From: Chryseobacterium indologenes | GTDB lineage: Bacteria > Bacteroidota > Bacteroidia > Flavobacteriales > Weeksellaceae | DNA length: 64,000 nt | Reading direction: 5' to 3' | Assembly (NCBI GenBank): GCA_016025055.1 | Contig: CP065590.1 | Location: forward strand, 124,001 to 188,000 | Part shown: one piece after another, positions 38,796-48,598 of the stretch | How positions within the stretch are numbered: the stretch's first letter is position 1 | Layout: the number at the start of each line of letters is the position of its first letter | The notes under the pieces: model-generated | What the model saw: only the letters and a program-made list of their open reading frames with translations | Told to the model about the DNA's origin: nothing | Databases searched by the model: none | Translations under genes and position numbers: made by a program

Positions 38796-40112
38796 CGAGA
38801 ATAAAAGAATCAGTATTCTAGTCGAAGAATCTGACCAGAAATCTGAAGATTTAATCAGTGGGAATGACAAATCCAAGCTGGAAAAATTAAAAAAGCCATT
38901 GATCTATCTTCTAATGGGAATTGTTTTCCTTGTCTGTCTATATCTGATTTTCAAACCATCGTCCGATAAGGATGAGAACAAAGATTCGGGCCTCAATGGT
39001 GCTGTTCCACAGGCAACAGAAATAGGTATGCAGTCCGATAAACAAAAAGCCTATGAGCAGGCAATGATGGACGAGAAAAACCAGCAAAAAAGAATATGCT
39101 CACATCACTTTCCGATTATTGGAATAGTGACAGTACGATGCAGGCCGCCGATCCGAATTCAGGATTAAATGAGAATCCAACAAATAATCCATCAGGAAAG
39201 AGCTATCAGGCCGAAAGTCCGGCATTAAACTCCTATCGCAACGCACAGGCGACTTTAGGGTCATTTTATAACAGTAATGAAAATTATGAATCAAATGAAC
39301 TTCGCAAAGAGATTGCAGGATTAAAAAGGCAACTTGATGAAAGGGATGCGAATCCTGCTCCCTTGACAGTTAATGACCAATTGCAGCTCATGGAAAAATC
39401 TTACCAGATGGCGTCCAAGTATCTTCCAAATAATGGTGGTGAGCAAAAAAAGTCAGACAGTACAGCCATTAGAAATACCGGAGGTCAGAAAACATCCTTT
39501 GTTGCTTTTTCGCCTATGCGTGCAAATGTGGTTTCTGCACTTTATCGTGAACCTTCAGATCGGGAGTTTTTGGAAAATATTAACGGAGAAAGAAACCGTG
39601 GATTCTACACTGTGGGTGTAACCCAACAGGCTACCAAAGTTAAGAATAGTATTCGGGCATGCATTCATGAAAACACAACCATTGTTGGTGAAGGAACCGT
39701 GAAATTGCGGCTTCTTGAAGATTCAAAGACTCCTGATTTCACTATTCCCTCCGGTTCTATTGTTACTGCCGGAGCAAAATTCAACAATGGACGTTTAAGC
39801 CTAAAGGTTTCTTCAATAGAATCCAGCGGCAATATTTTCCCGGTAGAAATCAATATTTATGATCTGGACGGTCAATTGGGGCTGAACGTGCCATATTCCG
39901 CTGAAATGAGTGCCGTCAATGAAATTGCTGCTAACATGAGCCAGTCTTCCGGTACTTCTATCATGATGAGCAGATCCGCAGGCCAGCAAATAGCGGGCGA
40001 CCTCTCCCGTGGCCTGGTTCAAGGAGTTGCGGGCTATTTTTCAAAGAAAGTAAGAACACCCAAAGTAATGTTAAAGGCAGGTCATCAGGTCTTTTTAGTT
40101 TCAAAAAAATAA
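38785..40112 (+). CDS. traM: TraM, VirB10-like (frameshift in the N-terminal third)
   Basis: 442 aa when one A is added to the run 39086-39091: the frame then reads EKNQQKKNMLTSLSDYWNSD without interruption. An N-terminal cytoplasmic segment is followed by a transmembrane helix (LIYLLMGIVFLVCLYLIF, about 37-54) and a long periplasmic linker. The C-terminal VirB10-type barrel domain runs from about 270 (HENTTIVGEGTVKLRLLEDS, then NIYDLDGQLGLNVPY). It spans the envelope and links to TraN. Raw sequence gives two overlapping frames (38776-39168, 39096-40112); I treat this as a sequencing error. Confidence 0.9.
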
Positions 40113-40136
40113 TACTAATTCTTAAATCAAATAGAA

Positions 40137-41036
40137 ATGAAATCGATCATTAAAAAAATATTAATAACGATTTGTGCAATGCTTGGTTTTGTTTATTCGC
40201 ATGCACAAACAATTACAGACTCATTAAATCATCAGTTAGATTCAGAACACGTTGAGCCTTATCACATCACTGTAACGTATAATAAAACAACGCACCTTAT
40301 CTTTCCATCTGCGATCCGTTATGTTGATCTGGGAAGTGAATTTCTCACTGCGGGAAAAGCTGATGATGCGGACAATGTATTACGGATCAAAGCAGCAGTG
40401 AAAGATTTTGAAGATGAATCCAATTTCTCAGTGATTACGGATGACGGAAAATTTTATAGCTTCAGTGTTTTTTACAGTTCTTATCCCGAGATCCTAACCT
40501 ATAACCTTGATCCAATGGATAAATCCGTATCAAACTCCAGAGCCAATATACATCTGGAAGACCTGGGTTTTTCTCCTTATGTTCCCGATCAGCTCATGGA
40601 AGCTATCTATAAAAAAAACCGGAACAATATCAGGCACATTGCTTCCAGAAGTTTTGGAATTCTCTTTAGTCTGAAAGGGATTTACATATACCAGGGGAAA
40701 TATTACTTTAATACGCAGATTCAGAATAAAACCAATGTTTCCTATCAGATAGACTTTATAAATTTTAAAATAGTCGATAAAAAAGTAGCAAAACGTACTG
40801 TATTTCAAGAGAAACCACTAAATATCGTACGGACTTACAGCGATATTGCCGAAGTTCCGGACAACAAAACGAGCCGTGAAGTTTATCTGCTGGATCAGTT
40901 CACACTTGATCATGATAAAATACTTGTAATTGAGCTTTTTGAAAAGAATGGTGGAAGGCATCAACGACTTGAAGTTGAAAATGAGGATCTACTCCGTGCA
41001 GTACTATTAAAGGATCTACCACTAAAAATTAAATAA
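40137..41036 (+). CDS. traN: TraN (DUF4138), VirB9-like
   Basis: 299 aa with a signal peptide (ILITICAMLGFVYSHAQ). DUF4138 pattern: VTYNKTTHLIFPSAIRYVDL near the mature N-terminus, then VLRIKAA and FSVITDDGKFYSFSVFY. It is the outer-membrane-associated partner of TraM in the Bacteroidetes transfer channel. Intact. Confidence 0.92.
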   Translation: MKSIIKKILITICAMLGFVYSHAQTITDSLNHQLDSEHVEPYHITVTYNKTTHLIFPSAIRYVDLGSEFLTAGKADDADNVLRIKAAVKDFEDESNFSVITDDGKFYSFSVFYSSYPEILTYNLDPMDKSVSNSRANIHLEDLGFSPYVPDQLMEAIYKKNRNNIRHIASRSFGILFSLKGIYIYQGKYYFNTQIQNKTNVSYQIDFINFKIVDKKVAKRTVFQEKPLNIVRTYSDIAEVPDNKTSREVYLLDQFTLDHDKILVIELFEKNGGRHQRLEVENEDLLRAVLLKDLPLKIK

Positions 41037-41055
41037 CAATCTTATTTAAAACGAT

Positions 41056-41616
41056 ATGAAAAAGATATTAAGCATATTCTTAATGGTTCTATTGCCATTT
41101 ACGTCAATTTTGGCGCAACGATTACTACCTTATCAAAAAGGTTTACAGGTCACTGCTGGCATGTTTTCCAATGATCAGCCAAAGGACAATTATTTTGTGA
41201 ATCTGGAGCTGACACAAAATCACAAAAAAGGAAACTATCATTTCTTTTCAGCAGAATATCAGCGTAGGACAACATTCTATACTGAAAACCCCATTCCGAT
41301 TGAAACTTATTTATTATCGGGGGGATATAGTTTCCATGTTATAGGCTTACCAAATAAAATTGTGAATTTAAATTCAGCAGTTGAAGCCAGTGGTGGTTAT
41401 CAGTTGGTCAATCACAACAAACTATTGCTAGCGGATGGTTCACAAATCAACAATGAAAGCAGTTTTGTGTACGGTGCCGGAGGCAGGCTGACCCTAGAGA
41501 CATATCTGACCAATTTTATTATCCTATCCTTACAGGCCAGAGCGAAATACGTTTGGGGAACAAATTTTAATCAGTTCCGTCCTTCCGCGGGTATTGGCCT
41601 TCGTTTTAACCTTTAA
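41056..41616 (+). CDS. traO: TraO, conjugal transfer outer-membrane protein
   Basis: 186 aa with a signal peptide (ILSIFLMVLLPFTSILAQR). The rest is a small beta-barrel-like sequence ending in an aromatic C-terminus (SAGIGLRFNL), as expected for an outer-membrane protein. It matches TraO by length, position and motifs such as LPYQKGLQVTAGMF. In related elements the primase-like traP follows; here it is absent. Confidence 0.88.
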   Translation: MKKILSIFLMVLLPFTSILAQRLLPYQKGLQVTAGMFSNDQPKDNYFVNLELTQNHKKGNYHFFSAEYQRRTTFYTENPIPIETYLLSGGYSFHVIGLPNKIVNLNSAVEASGGYQLVNHNKLLLADGSQINNESSFVYGAGGRLTLETYLTNFIILSLQARAKYVWGTNFNQFRPSAGIGLRFNL

Positions 41617-41627
41617 ATTTTATCTAT

Positions 41628-42080
41628 ATGAAAACATTCTTAGATACAAAATTCCAGTATAGCTGGTTCATTTTATTAATGAGTATTGGCTTATTATTTT
41701 CCTGTAAAAATGATGATCTTGATATTCAGCAGAACTTCCCATTTGAGGTTGTTGTCCTTCCTGTTAACAAAGCAATTGCAGTCGGCCAGACGGAGGCAAT
41801 TTCCATGAAAATCAAAAATACAGGAAGTTTTTCTGGTGTTCAATATTTCTTCCGGTATTTTCAGTATGACGGAAATGGAAATCTGATCTATGAGATTGGG
41901 AAGACAGGGAAAAAAGCCTTTCTACCCAATAAAGTATACTTTCTTTCCGATGCCAAGAGTTCGGAGATCACCTTCTATTACACATCGCAATCCAATGTCC
42001 AGCAATCATTTGACATTTGGATACTCGATAATTTTGGCAATGAAAGACAATTGAGCTTTCAATTTAACAGTATTGATTAA
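41628..42080 (+). CDS. traQ: TraQ-like DUF3872 lipoprotein
   Basis: 150 aa with an N-terminal membrane segment ending in a lipobox (GLLFSCKNDD), then a single immunoglobulin-like beta domain (FEVVVLPVNKAIAVGQTEAI, IWILDNFGNERQLSFQFN). DUF3872 corresponds to TraQ of CTnDOT-like elements. It closes the channel operon and is followed by a terminator. traP is missing between traO and this gene. Confidence 0.85.
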   Translation: MKTFLDTKFQYSWFILLMSIGLLFSCKNDDLDIQQNFPFEVVVLPVNKAIAVGQTEAISMKIKNTGSFSGVQYFFRYFQYDGNGNLIYEIGKTGKKAFLPNKVYFLSDAKSSEITFYYTSQSNVQQSFDIWILDNFGNERQLSFQFNSID

Positions 42081-42088
42081 TTAATGTA

Positions 42089-42127
42089 ATGGGACAGCTT
42101 AATGATCAAAGCTGTCTCATTTATTTT
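42089..42127 (+). terminator. intrinsic terminator after traQ
   Basis: ATGGGACAGCTT (42089-42100) pairs with AAGCTGTCTCAT (42109-42120) with one G-T pair, followed by a T-rich tract. It marks the end of the tra operon. Confidence 0.8.
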
Positions 42128-42147
42128 TCTCTCATTAAAACTTAACG

Positions 42148-42669
42148 ATGACGATTTCAGAAAACGATTATTTGCTGACAATGGACTATCTAAAGAGAAC
42201 ACTTGATAAAGGTGACAAGTATTTAGCCTACGGTGATTGGATAACATTATGCACCCTTGAAGACCTGAAATCACTTCCCACTTTCCGAACTAATTATGAT
42301 GCGACAGAATATTGTTTTGAAAACACCACGGATCGTGATTTTGTGGTTCAGTTATCGGTAGAATGGCTTTATAAAGCGATGCTGGAAGGCATAAAAGATC
42401 CTACCATACTTGTAAGAAAGGGAAACTTAATCGATGTGGAAATGACAGCTTTTTATTATGCTGACAAAGTGGAGAACGAACTAACAAAAATTGAAAAAAA
42501 GGAGATCAGTAATGAAAAAAATAACCCAAAAGAAAAAACTGTGGAGCATGTCGGACATTTTGAAAAAGAAAACCCAGTCACTCAGCAAAAAGATAAACAA
42601 GACAAAAGTCTTTCAGATCAGAAAAAGAACCGGAAACCGGAACGGAAAAGAGGAAGATTCAGATTATAG
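42148..42669 (+). CDS. hypothetical ICE protein
   Basis: 173 aa, soluble. The N-terminal about 110 residues are a compact folded-looking part (DYLKRTLDKGDKYLAYGDWI, then LSVEWLYKAMLEGI). The remainder is a highly charged, lysine-rich disordered tail (KNRKPERKRGRFRL) that could bind nucleic acid. Proteins of this kind follow traQ in several Bacteroidetes elements as far as I recall; function unknown. It ends at a strong terminator. Confidence 0.6.
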   Translation: MTISENDYLLTMDYLKRTLDKGDKYLAYGDWITLCTLEDLKSLPTFRTNYDATEYCFENTTDRDFVVQLSVEWLYKAMLEGIKDPTILVRKGNLIDVEMTAFYYADKVENELTKIEKKEISNEKNNPKEKTVEHVGHFEKENPVTQQKDKQDKSLSDQKKNRKPERKRGRFRL

Positions 42670-42710
42670 ATTAAATCAGGATTGCAGGATTATCCGGTTG
42701 AGGAAATGAA

Positions 42711-42749
42711 AATTGGGTTGTTTCACACTGAAACAACCCAATTTTTTCT
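42711..42749 (+). terminator. strong intrinsic terminator
   Basis: Perfect 14-base stem AATTGGGTTGTTTC (42711-42724) / GAAACAACCCAATT (42730-42743), five-base loop, then TTTTCTT. Confidence 0.9.
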
Positions 42750-42761
42750 TAGTAATATCTT

Positions 42762-43085
42762 ATGAAGAAAAAATTTTTTCGTATTTTTATGGAAACCGAA
42801 ACACTGAATATGATACCGTTATTAGTTATGGGCATTGGCTTTTTAATTCTCGGACTGGCTTTACGTTATTGGATCAACAGGCGTAAATTCTACCGTCGTG
42901 GTCCCGCAGGCGCAGAAGGCTTTTCCAGTTATGAGCGATCCGTCATTGTAACCTTAGCAGAAAGATTTGGCAAATGGATAGCGTATGCACTGATCATTTT
43001 AGGTATTGGTTTTTTATGGACTGCAAGAACTTTCAAAAAAGATCAGGAAAGACGCCAAAAGAGTATTGAAGCCTATCAGAAATAA
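42762..43085 (+). CDS. small membrane protein of the ICE
   Basis: 107 aa; the ATG at 42789 (METETLNMIPLL) may be the true start. It has two transmembrane helices (MIPLLVMGIGFLILGLALRY and WIAYALIILGIGFLWTA) separated by a basic loop containing RRGPAGAEGFSSYE. Homologues are often labelled 'molybdenum ABC transporter permease', which the sequence does not support. Function unknown. Confidence 0.6.
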   Translation: MKKKFFRIFMETETLNMIPLLVMGIGFLILGLALRYWINRRKFYRRGPAGAEGFSSYERSVIVTLAERFGKWIAYALIILGIGFLWTARTFKKDQERRQKSIEAYQK

Positions 43086-43431
43086 GCTATTTAAAAGCTA
43101 AAATTCCATATAATCCTATCCTTATATCTCCGGTCGTAGAAATACGACAATTTCTCAAAAATGTGGTATAAAATTTTGTCAGAAATTTTTATAGTTATAT
43201 ATTGGCTTACCAAGTCATTAATTATTAACCTATTAAAAACCGCTAATGAGTCATTTATTTAATCTTCAAATCACCTCTTGTTGAGGTATTCCCGCTAGTT
43301 TTCGCTACAATTACAAGCAAGTGAAATTAATGTAAATGGAACAGGGCCTACCTTTTTGTTTGCAGTTGTCCTCAAAGAATCCTACCCAAAGGATTATATT
43401 TTAATTAAACACAACCGAAAAAATTATTATC
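43086..43431. other. 346-bp intergenic leader of the vgrG cassette
   Basis: No gene seen. AT-rich, with a small CCTC/GAGG hairpin near 43276-43290 and an 'aaaaccgctaat' word also present in the structured element at 18.4 kb. It presumably contains the promoter for the vgrG cassette, but I cannot point to convincing Bacteroidetes -33/-7 boxes. Confidence 0.4.
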
Positions 43432-45474
43432 ATGTTTCAAGAAGAAAAGGATCTTTCCCAAACCGGAAAGTATTCGGATAAGATGAATTATGAAAACGAA
43501 TTCAAAAAAAATGTAAATATTGAAAACCTGAAAAGCGATGCTTTAAAAGCCCAAGATGCTATAAGTTCAGGAAACCAGATGTTTAATAAGCCGATAACTC
43601 CTAATGAGGCGGAAATTTCCAATAAAAAGATCTGGAGCAATCAACCGACTTCAAAAATTTTCAATGCCCATGCAATCCCGGAAAACGCAATTGCAGGTAT
43701 TAATCGGGTTATAAATCTTGACATTCATGTTGAAGGTAAGCAAATCAGACATTTTAAACATTTTAGATTAAAACAGAAGGCATCTAACCATCATAAGTTT
43801 GAAATGGTTCTTGCCCACGATGCACTGGGAGATCCTGAAAACCATAATCTTGAAAACGCACAGGCTTTTCTAGGGAAAAGAATCACCGTTGTTTTTAAAT
43901 ATAAAGATGTGGATCAAAGCCCTGAGAGAAATTTTGTAGGTGTTATTACAGAGATTGGATTTAGTCAGGAAAAAGGCAGTTTAGGAGACATCGTTTTTAA
44001 GGGCTATAGTCCAACGATCCTATTAGATGCAGCTCCACATATACAAAGTTTTGGAGGTTCGCAACCGATAAGTTTGAACAGCGTTGCAAATGAAGTGATT
44101 AAAGAAGCCCTGGATCAAGGAAAATTTGATTTTCGTGTTGATTCTCAGCATGGTAATATTTCTTACAGTTGTCAATATGAGGAAACACATTTTAATTATC
44201 TGTCAAGAATCGCCGAGGCTTATGGTGAGCAGTTTTTTTATGATGGAGAGATTCTTCATTTTGGCAAATTGCCACCACAGGAGAAACCGATAAAATTGGT
44301 TTATGGAAGTAATTTAAGTGATGTAAAGATCAAAATGAAGGCACAGCATGTTAAACCAACTTTTTATGGTTACAATAGTAGTAAAGATGAAAAGTTTATC
44401 GGAAGCAGTTCAAAAATTACACATACTTCAGACATTGCAAAACGTGCTTATGAGATTTCAGAACGCACTTTTCAAACACCTTCTTTACGTGTTGCCCCTA
44501 TCAAAGCGATATCTTTTATGGATATTGATGCTTCCCAAAGAGGTACGGCAGGGAGCAAAGCCGCTGAGGTACTCGTTACCTCTGGGAAAACAAGTTTGCC
44601 ATTTCTTTATCCAGGATGCATAACGGATATAGAAATGCGAAAACCGGACTCCAATGAGACTACTTTTTTTACGAAATTAATGGTTATTGAAGCTCTTCAT
44701 CAGGTAGATGCCAGAGGCTATTATGAAGGATCATTTAAAGCAATTGCCTCCGATACGGGCTTTCTTCCAAGACCGGAATATATCAATCCATTAGCGGAGC
44801 CCCAGTTTGCAAAAGTAATATCCAATACCGATCCACAAAATCAAGGAAGAGTACAGGTACAGCTTGACTGGCAAAAGGGCCAGGATACCACGGAGTTTAT
44901 CCGCGTTATGTCACCAGATGCTGGAAGCAGCGATAAAGTTGGAAAAAACCGGGGATTTATGTCAATTCCGGAAGTTGGTGACCAGGTAATTGTCAATTAT
45001 GTCCATCTGCATCCTGATCGGCCTTTTGTTATGGGAGGAATGTATCACGGTGGGATTGGCGCCGGAGGAGGAGAAGGAAATAATATCAAAAGTCTTAGTA
45101 GTAAAAGTGGAAATAAGCTAGAATTGAATGACGGTGAAGGATCTGTTTTCCTTACAGATCAAGGTGGTGCGAACATGAAATTTGATGGTGCCGGGAATGC
45201 GAACACCAATGCTACCAAGAATAAATCTGTTTCAGTTGGTGAAAAAAATACGGTAACTGTTGGAGATATCCACAAAACAGATGTTGGAAACGGTCAAAGT
45301 GTTCTTACCATGGGAAAAGATGGTGTTATTGATTTAAGTTCGCTGGAAAAGCTAACCTTAAAAGTTGGTGACAACAGTCTTGAAATTTCAACGGCAGGAA
45401 TTAAGGTCAACGGAGCAAAAATAGAAATTACTGGTGAAGGTTCCTGGAGTGGTGGAAACGTATTTATTAATTAA
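43432..45474 (+). CDS. vgrG: VgrG-family type VI secretion spike protein
   Basis: 680 aa. After a variable N-terminal extension of about 95 residues come the VgrG gp27-like domain (about 100-440; NLDIHVEGKQIRHFKHF, YEETHFNYLSRIAEAYGEQF) and the OB/gp5 domain (FAKVISNTDPQNQGRVQVQL, MSIPEVGDQVIVNY, HPDRPFVMGGMYHG). A beta-helical stalk with SGNKLELNDGEG and LKVGDNSLEISTAGIKVNG follows. It forms the membrane-piercing tip of a contractile injector. No other T6SS core gene is in the window, so it must use an apparatus encoded elsewhere. It heads a cassette with an effector and a putative immunity gene. Confidence 0.9.
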   Translation: MFQEEKDLSQTGKYSDKMNYENEFKKNVNIENLKSDALKAQDAISSGNQMFNKPITPNEAEISNKKIWSNQPTSKIFNAHAIPENAIAGINRVINLDIHVEGKQIRHFKHFRLKQKASNHHKFEMVLAHDALGDPENHNLENAQAFLGKRITVVFKYKDVDQSPERNFVGVITEIGFSQEKGSLGDIVFKGYSPTILLDAAPHIQSFGGSQPISLNSVANEVIKEALDQGKFDFRVDSQHGNISYSCQYEETHFNYLSRIAEAYGEQFFYDGEILHFGKLPPQEKPIKLVYGSNLSDVKIKMKAQHVKPTFYGYNSSKDEKFIGSSSKITHTSDIAKRAYEISERTFQTPSLRVAPIKAISFMDIDASQRGTAGSKAAEVLVTSGKTSLPFLYPGCITDIEMRKPDSNETTFFTKLMVIEALHQVDARGYYEGSFKAIASDTGFLPRPEYINPLAEPQFAKVISNTDPQNQGRVQVQLDWQKGQDTTEFIRVMSPDAGSSDKVGKNRGFMSIPEVGDQVIVNYVHLHPDRPFVMGGMYHGGIGAGGGEGNNIKSLSSKSGNKLELNDGEGSVFLTDQGGANMKFDGAGNANTNATKNKSVSVGEKNTVTVGDIHKTDVGNGQSVLTMGKDGVIDLSSLEKLTLKVGDNSLEISTAGIKVNGAKIEITGEGSWSGGNVFIN

Positions 45475-45484
45475 GGTTATCTGA

Positions 45485-46314
45485 ATGGAATATATAAATT
45501 TTAAGACCTTAAGTACTAAGAAATACCTTGTCAACATTACTAGCAATATGCTTTTAAATGGCATGATGAGTGAAACAGAAGTGGAATTAAGATGGATGCT
45601 TACACTTAAAGAAATAGGCTCCCACGATTATACATTTGAACTTATTACGCTTGATCACCGTATGGTCAAAGCGGATAATATGGGATACATAGAAATTCAT
45701 AAAGTTGTCAGCCAATTACAAAAGGCTCTCAATGAAATCACTTTTACCGTAGATAAGCAAGGTACTCTTCTGCGGGTTAAAAATTTGGAACAGATAAAGG
45801 AACGATGGGAAGATGTTAAGGCTGAGACAATTGAATACAATAAGGCCAATACCTCATTGGTTGAGTTGTTTAAAATCCAAGATGAAGCTTTTGAAAAGGT
45901 TGGCGGTGTGGATGCAATGGTAAAGGCTATGGAATTTTTTGACATATATTTAAATAATATTTATGGCAGGGATTTTTTTGGAAGGATAAAAAAAATATTC
46001 CTAATTTATTTAGGTCAGGTTTAATTCCTTTTGCCTTGGGATATGATGGGAACAAAAGTCCGGATGCGGAAAATATCTATACTATCAAGGTTGATGGATA
46101 TCCGAATATAGTGGCAGAGAATCATCTGAAAGATTTATATGGTGGGTTCCCGATTTCAGATTTTGACGCTTTAAAACCGGTATATCTGTATAACGCACAA
46201 TATAATATAGACCTATTGAGTGGCTTTATTATTGACGGGGAAGTGAATTTTTCTGAAGCTATCAATGATAAATTTGGAGGCGAAGTTCATTATAAAATTA
46301 GACTGTATGAGTGA
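45485..46314 (+). CDS. unknown protein between VgrG and effector, possible adaptor (frameshift)
   Basis: 276 aa when one A is added to the run 45988-45995; the frame then continues as KNIPNLFRSGLIPFALGYDG into the second half. The N-terminal half is alpha/beta (ELRWMLTLKEIGSHDYTFEL) with a helical segment. The C-terminal half (YTIKVDGYPNIVAENHL, GFIIDGEVNFSEAI) looks beta-rich. It begins 10 bp after vgrG and its stop overlaps the effector start. That position, between spike and effector, is typical of effector adaptors or chaperones, but I recognise no adaptor family. Confidence 0.55.
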
Positions 46315-47686
46315 ATCAGGACAAACCGGCTATGTGGCATTGACCAGTGATATGTATTTTACATGTTCATCAGGTCTTGCTCCGGCAAAGATGTACCCGA
46401 CGCAAACAAACCACGGGACAAAAGATAAATTCTATTATTTAGTTAAAGATGATACTGCAACACAACAGCTGGGCGATTTCTGTTGCCGCTGGACAGTGGT
46501 TATCGCTGCCGCGATAGCTGCAGCTGGCATTGTTACCGGAGGTGCGGCATTGGTTTTATTAGCGGCAGTCGCAGTGGCTGCAAGTGCTGCACTCTGTGGA
46601 GGTCTGGCAGCTCCTTTCAGAAAGTGGGTGGGTTACTCCACGTTAAATGCCTATGGACGTAAAGATGCGTATTCTTTAACTTCAAAATGCCAAATGACTT
46701 GCATTATAGGTGGCACGGTTACTTATGCAGAAGGAATTACGAGTACCTGGCAGGCTATGATCTACACTGCAAGAAACACTGGCTGGGCAGTTTTAGAAGG
46801 TGCTATGCTGGGTAAACTTGGATCAGCGGGCTTTGGTGCTTTCGCAGGAACCGCAACCCCCACAATGTCTACAGCATTGCTCAATTTTGCTTTTCTGAAC
46901 GTTTCCGCAAGGGGAATTGCTGTTGTAGATCAGGTAGGCTTCGAGGGGATATTAAGAAATGGTAAAAGTCTAAGTGAAACAGGCGATGAAGTAATTTCAG
47001 GTTTAACGATGTTTGAGCAACCCTTTATTCAGATATACCAAAAAGCTACTGGCTCAAATCCACAACCGTTGAATTGGCAGGATTTCTATTATGCTGGATT
47101 ATCACTGGTTGGGCAAAGAGCGATGGCTGAAAGTGCGAGGACAAACCCGAATATGGCGGTTGGAATTTACAAACAGGGAGCGCAGACAGTTAATGCATTG
47201 AAAAATGGTAAGCTTTTTGAGCGTGTCACTTTAGAGGGGAGATTTGGATTGCAATCACTTTTTGATAATCCGGTCTGGCGTGCCTTGTGGGAACAAGCCA
47301 AAGAAAACAAAAGAAACACGGGACAAGAAAATGCTTTTACTCGATACGAAGCAAATATGCGTAATAATAGACAGATGACAAATACAGAATTGAGGAATGC
47401 ATTTTCAACGATTGAGCGAGAATTTAAAAAACTGGCTTCTGAACAGGGTGTAGACTTACCGGAAGGCCCAATACATCATACCAATTGGCCATTACAGCGT
47501 TATCCAGAGCATGCTACTGATCCTAAAAATTTATATCCAACCCAGAGTACTGACCAGCATTTGAACCAAATACATCCAGCAACTACTCAGGGTCCGCATC
47601 CAACCAGAGATCCGGTTAGTCCACAGCATGAAAAACCATTATATGAATATCCTCCTAGACCAATTGACGATAACGACTTAGATTAA
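46307..47686 (+). CDS. putative T6SS effector: PAAR-like N-terminus, membrane helices, HNH-like nuclease tip
   Basis: 459 aa from the ATG at 46307 (MSESGQTGYV), which overlaps the previous stop. Residues about 1-140 have a cysteine-containing pattern reminiscent of PAAR-like DUF4280 proteins (MYFTCSSGLAPAKMYP, GDFCCRW, LTSKCQMTCIIGG). They are interrupted by hydrophobic helices (VVIAAAIAAAGIVTGGAALV). The C-terminus has GPIHHTNWPLQRYPEHATDP, then KNLYPTQSTDQHLNQIH, which fits the His-His...Asn...His layout of HNH/GHH-type toxin nucleases. A putative immunity gene follows 5 bp later. Domain calls are by eye. Confidence 0.6.
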   Translation: MSESGQTGYVALTSDMYFTCSSGLAPAKMYPTQTNHGTKDKFYYLVKDDTATQQLGDFCCRWTVVIAAAIAAAGIVTGGAALVLLAAVAVAASAALCGGLAAPFRKWVGYSTLNAYGRKDAYSLTSKCQMTCIIGGTVTYAEGITSTWQAMIYTARNTGWAVLEGAMLGKLGSAGFGAFAGTATPTMSTALLNFAFLNVSARGIAVVDQVGFEGILRNGKSLSETGDEVISGLTMFEQPFIQIYQKATGSNPQPLNWQDFYYAGLSLVGQRAMAESARTNPNMAVGIYKQGAQTVNALKNGKLFERVTLEGRFGLQSLFDNPVWRALWEQAKENKRNTGQENAFTRYEANMRNNRQMTNTELRNAFSTIEREFKKLASEQGVDLPEGPIHHTNWPLQRYPEHATDPKNLYPTQSTDQHLNQIHPATTQGPHPTRDPVSPQHEKPLYEYPPRPIDDNDLD

Positions 47687-47691
47687 GAAGA

Positions 47692-48591
47692 ATGGAAGAA
47701 TTATTAAATGAATTAAATTTAGGAAAGGAACTTAAATCATTGTATAAAGGTGAAATTCCGATTATTGATGAATATAGCATGTTTAGGTTTTATATTGAAG
47801 AAACAAATACAGGCTCATTTGCTCATCCACCGTTTCTCATACCTTTTATGTATAGTTATGACGCAGACCATTATCATGTGGGAATGGTTAAACACTGGTT
47901 TTCAGATAGAAAAATTAGTTTTGGTGATATGACAGATGGAGCTGGGTTTCAAACAAGTGAAATTGCTAGAAACGAGAAACAACTGTTTTCGCGATTGTTG
48001 TTTAACGAATTCGTAAACAGCGAGGATTGCATAGTTACCGAAAGACTAGAAAAATGTGCGGCACTCATGGGGTTAAGGAATCAGGATTTTTTAGAATTTC
48101 AACAAGCAAATCAGAACCACCAAGAAAATCCAGAATGTAATATATCGGTAATCAATACAAATAGACCACTTTCATGTGTAAACGAAAATGAAATTTATGA
48201 TGGTCAATTTCCCTCTAACGATAAACTGATAATTTTGAGCAATGTTCCAAAGTCTTGTTACTTTGAAATCTTTCACAAAGAATGGATCGGGTATAATAAA
48301 GATAAGTCAAGTTTTTCCTTTTTTAAAAAAGATCCAAAATACAAACCAATCGAGGATATTCCCGAATGGCTTTTAGCAAATACAAATAAAAAAGAGCTAT
48401 TTGAAAAGTATATTGTAAGTGGGGAGTATGACAAAGCCTGGTTCACAATTAATGGTATTGGCTTTACCCCTAAAGAAGTCGGAGAAAGATTACAGCGACT
48501 AAAACAAGTCTCTACTGAGAAAGCATTTCATTTATGGGCTGACTTCTGGTGTAGTAAATATGGTCACATGGATAGTTTCATATTCATATAA
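47692..48591 (+). CDS. probable immunity protein for the VgrG-linked effector
   Basis: 299 aa, soluble, acidic, no signal peptide, starting 5 bp after the effector. Aromatic-rich segments (FAHPPFLIPFMYSYDADHYH, LWADFWCSKYGHMDSF) suggest a folded cytoplasmic protein. I do not recognise the family. Position directly behind a nuclease-tipped effector is the basis for the call. The gene is convergent with dnaE. Confidence 0.5.
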   Translation: MEELLNELNLGKELKSLYKGEIPIIDEYSMFRFYIEETNTGSFAHPPFLIPFMYSYDADHYHVGMVKHWFSDRKISFGDMTDGAGFQTSEIARNEKQLFSRLLFNEFVNSEDCIVTERLEKCAALMGLRNQDFLEFQQANQNHQENPECNISVINTNRPLSCVNENEIYDGQFPSNDKLIILSNVPKSCYFEIFHKEWIGYNKDKSSFSFFKKDPKYKPIEDIPEWLLANTNKKELFEKYIVSGEYDKAWFTINGIGFTPKEVGERLQRLKQVSTEKAFHLWADFWCSKYGHMDSFIFI

Positions 48592-48598
48592 ACAAATA

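Noticed and set aside
42762..43085. 'Molybdenum ABC transporter permease', a common database label for this small protein
   Set aside because: Two helices and about 100 aa cannot form an ABC permease and no permease motif is present. I call it only a small ICE membrane protein.
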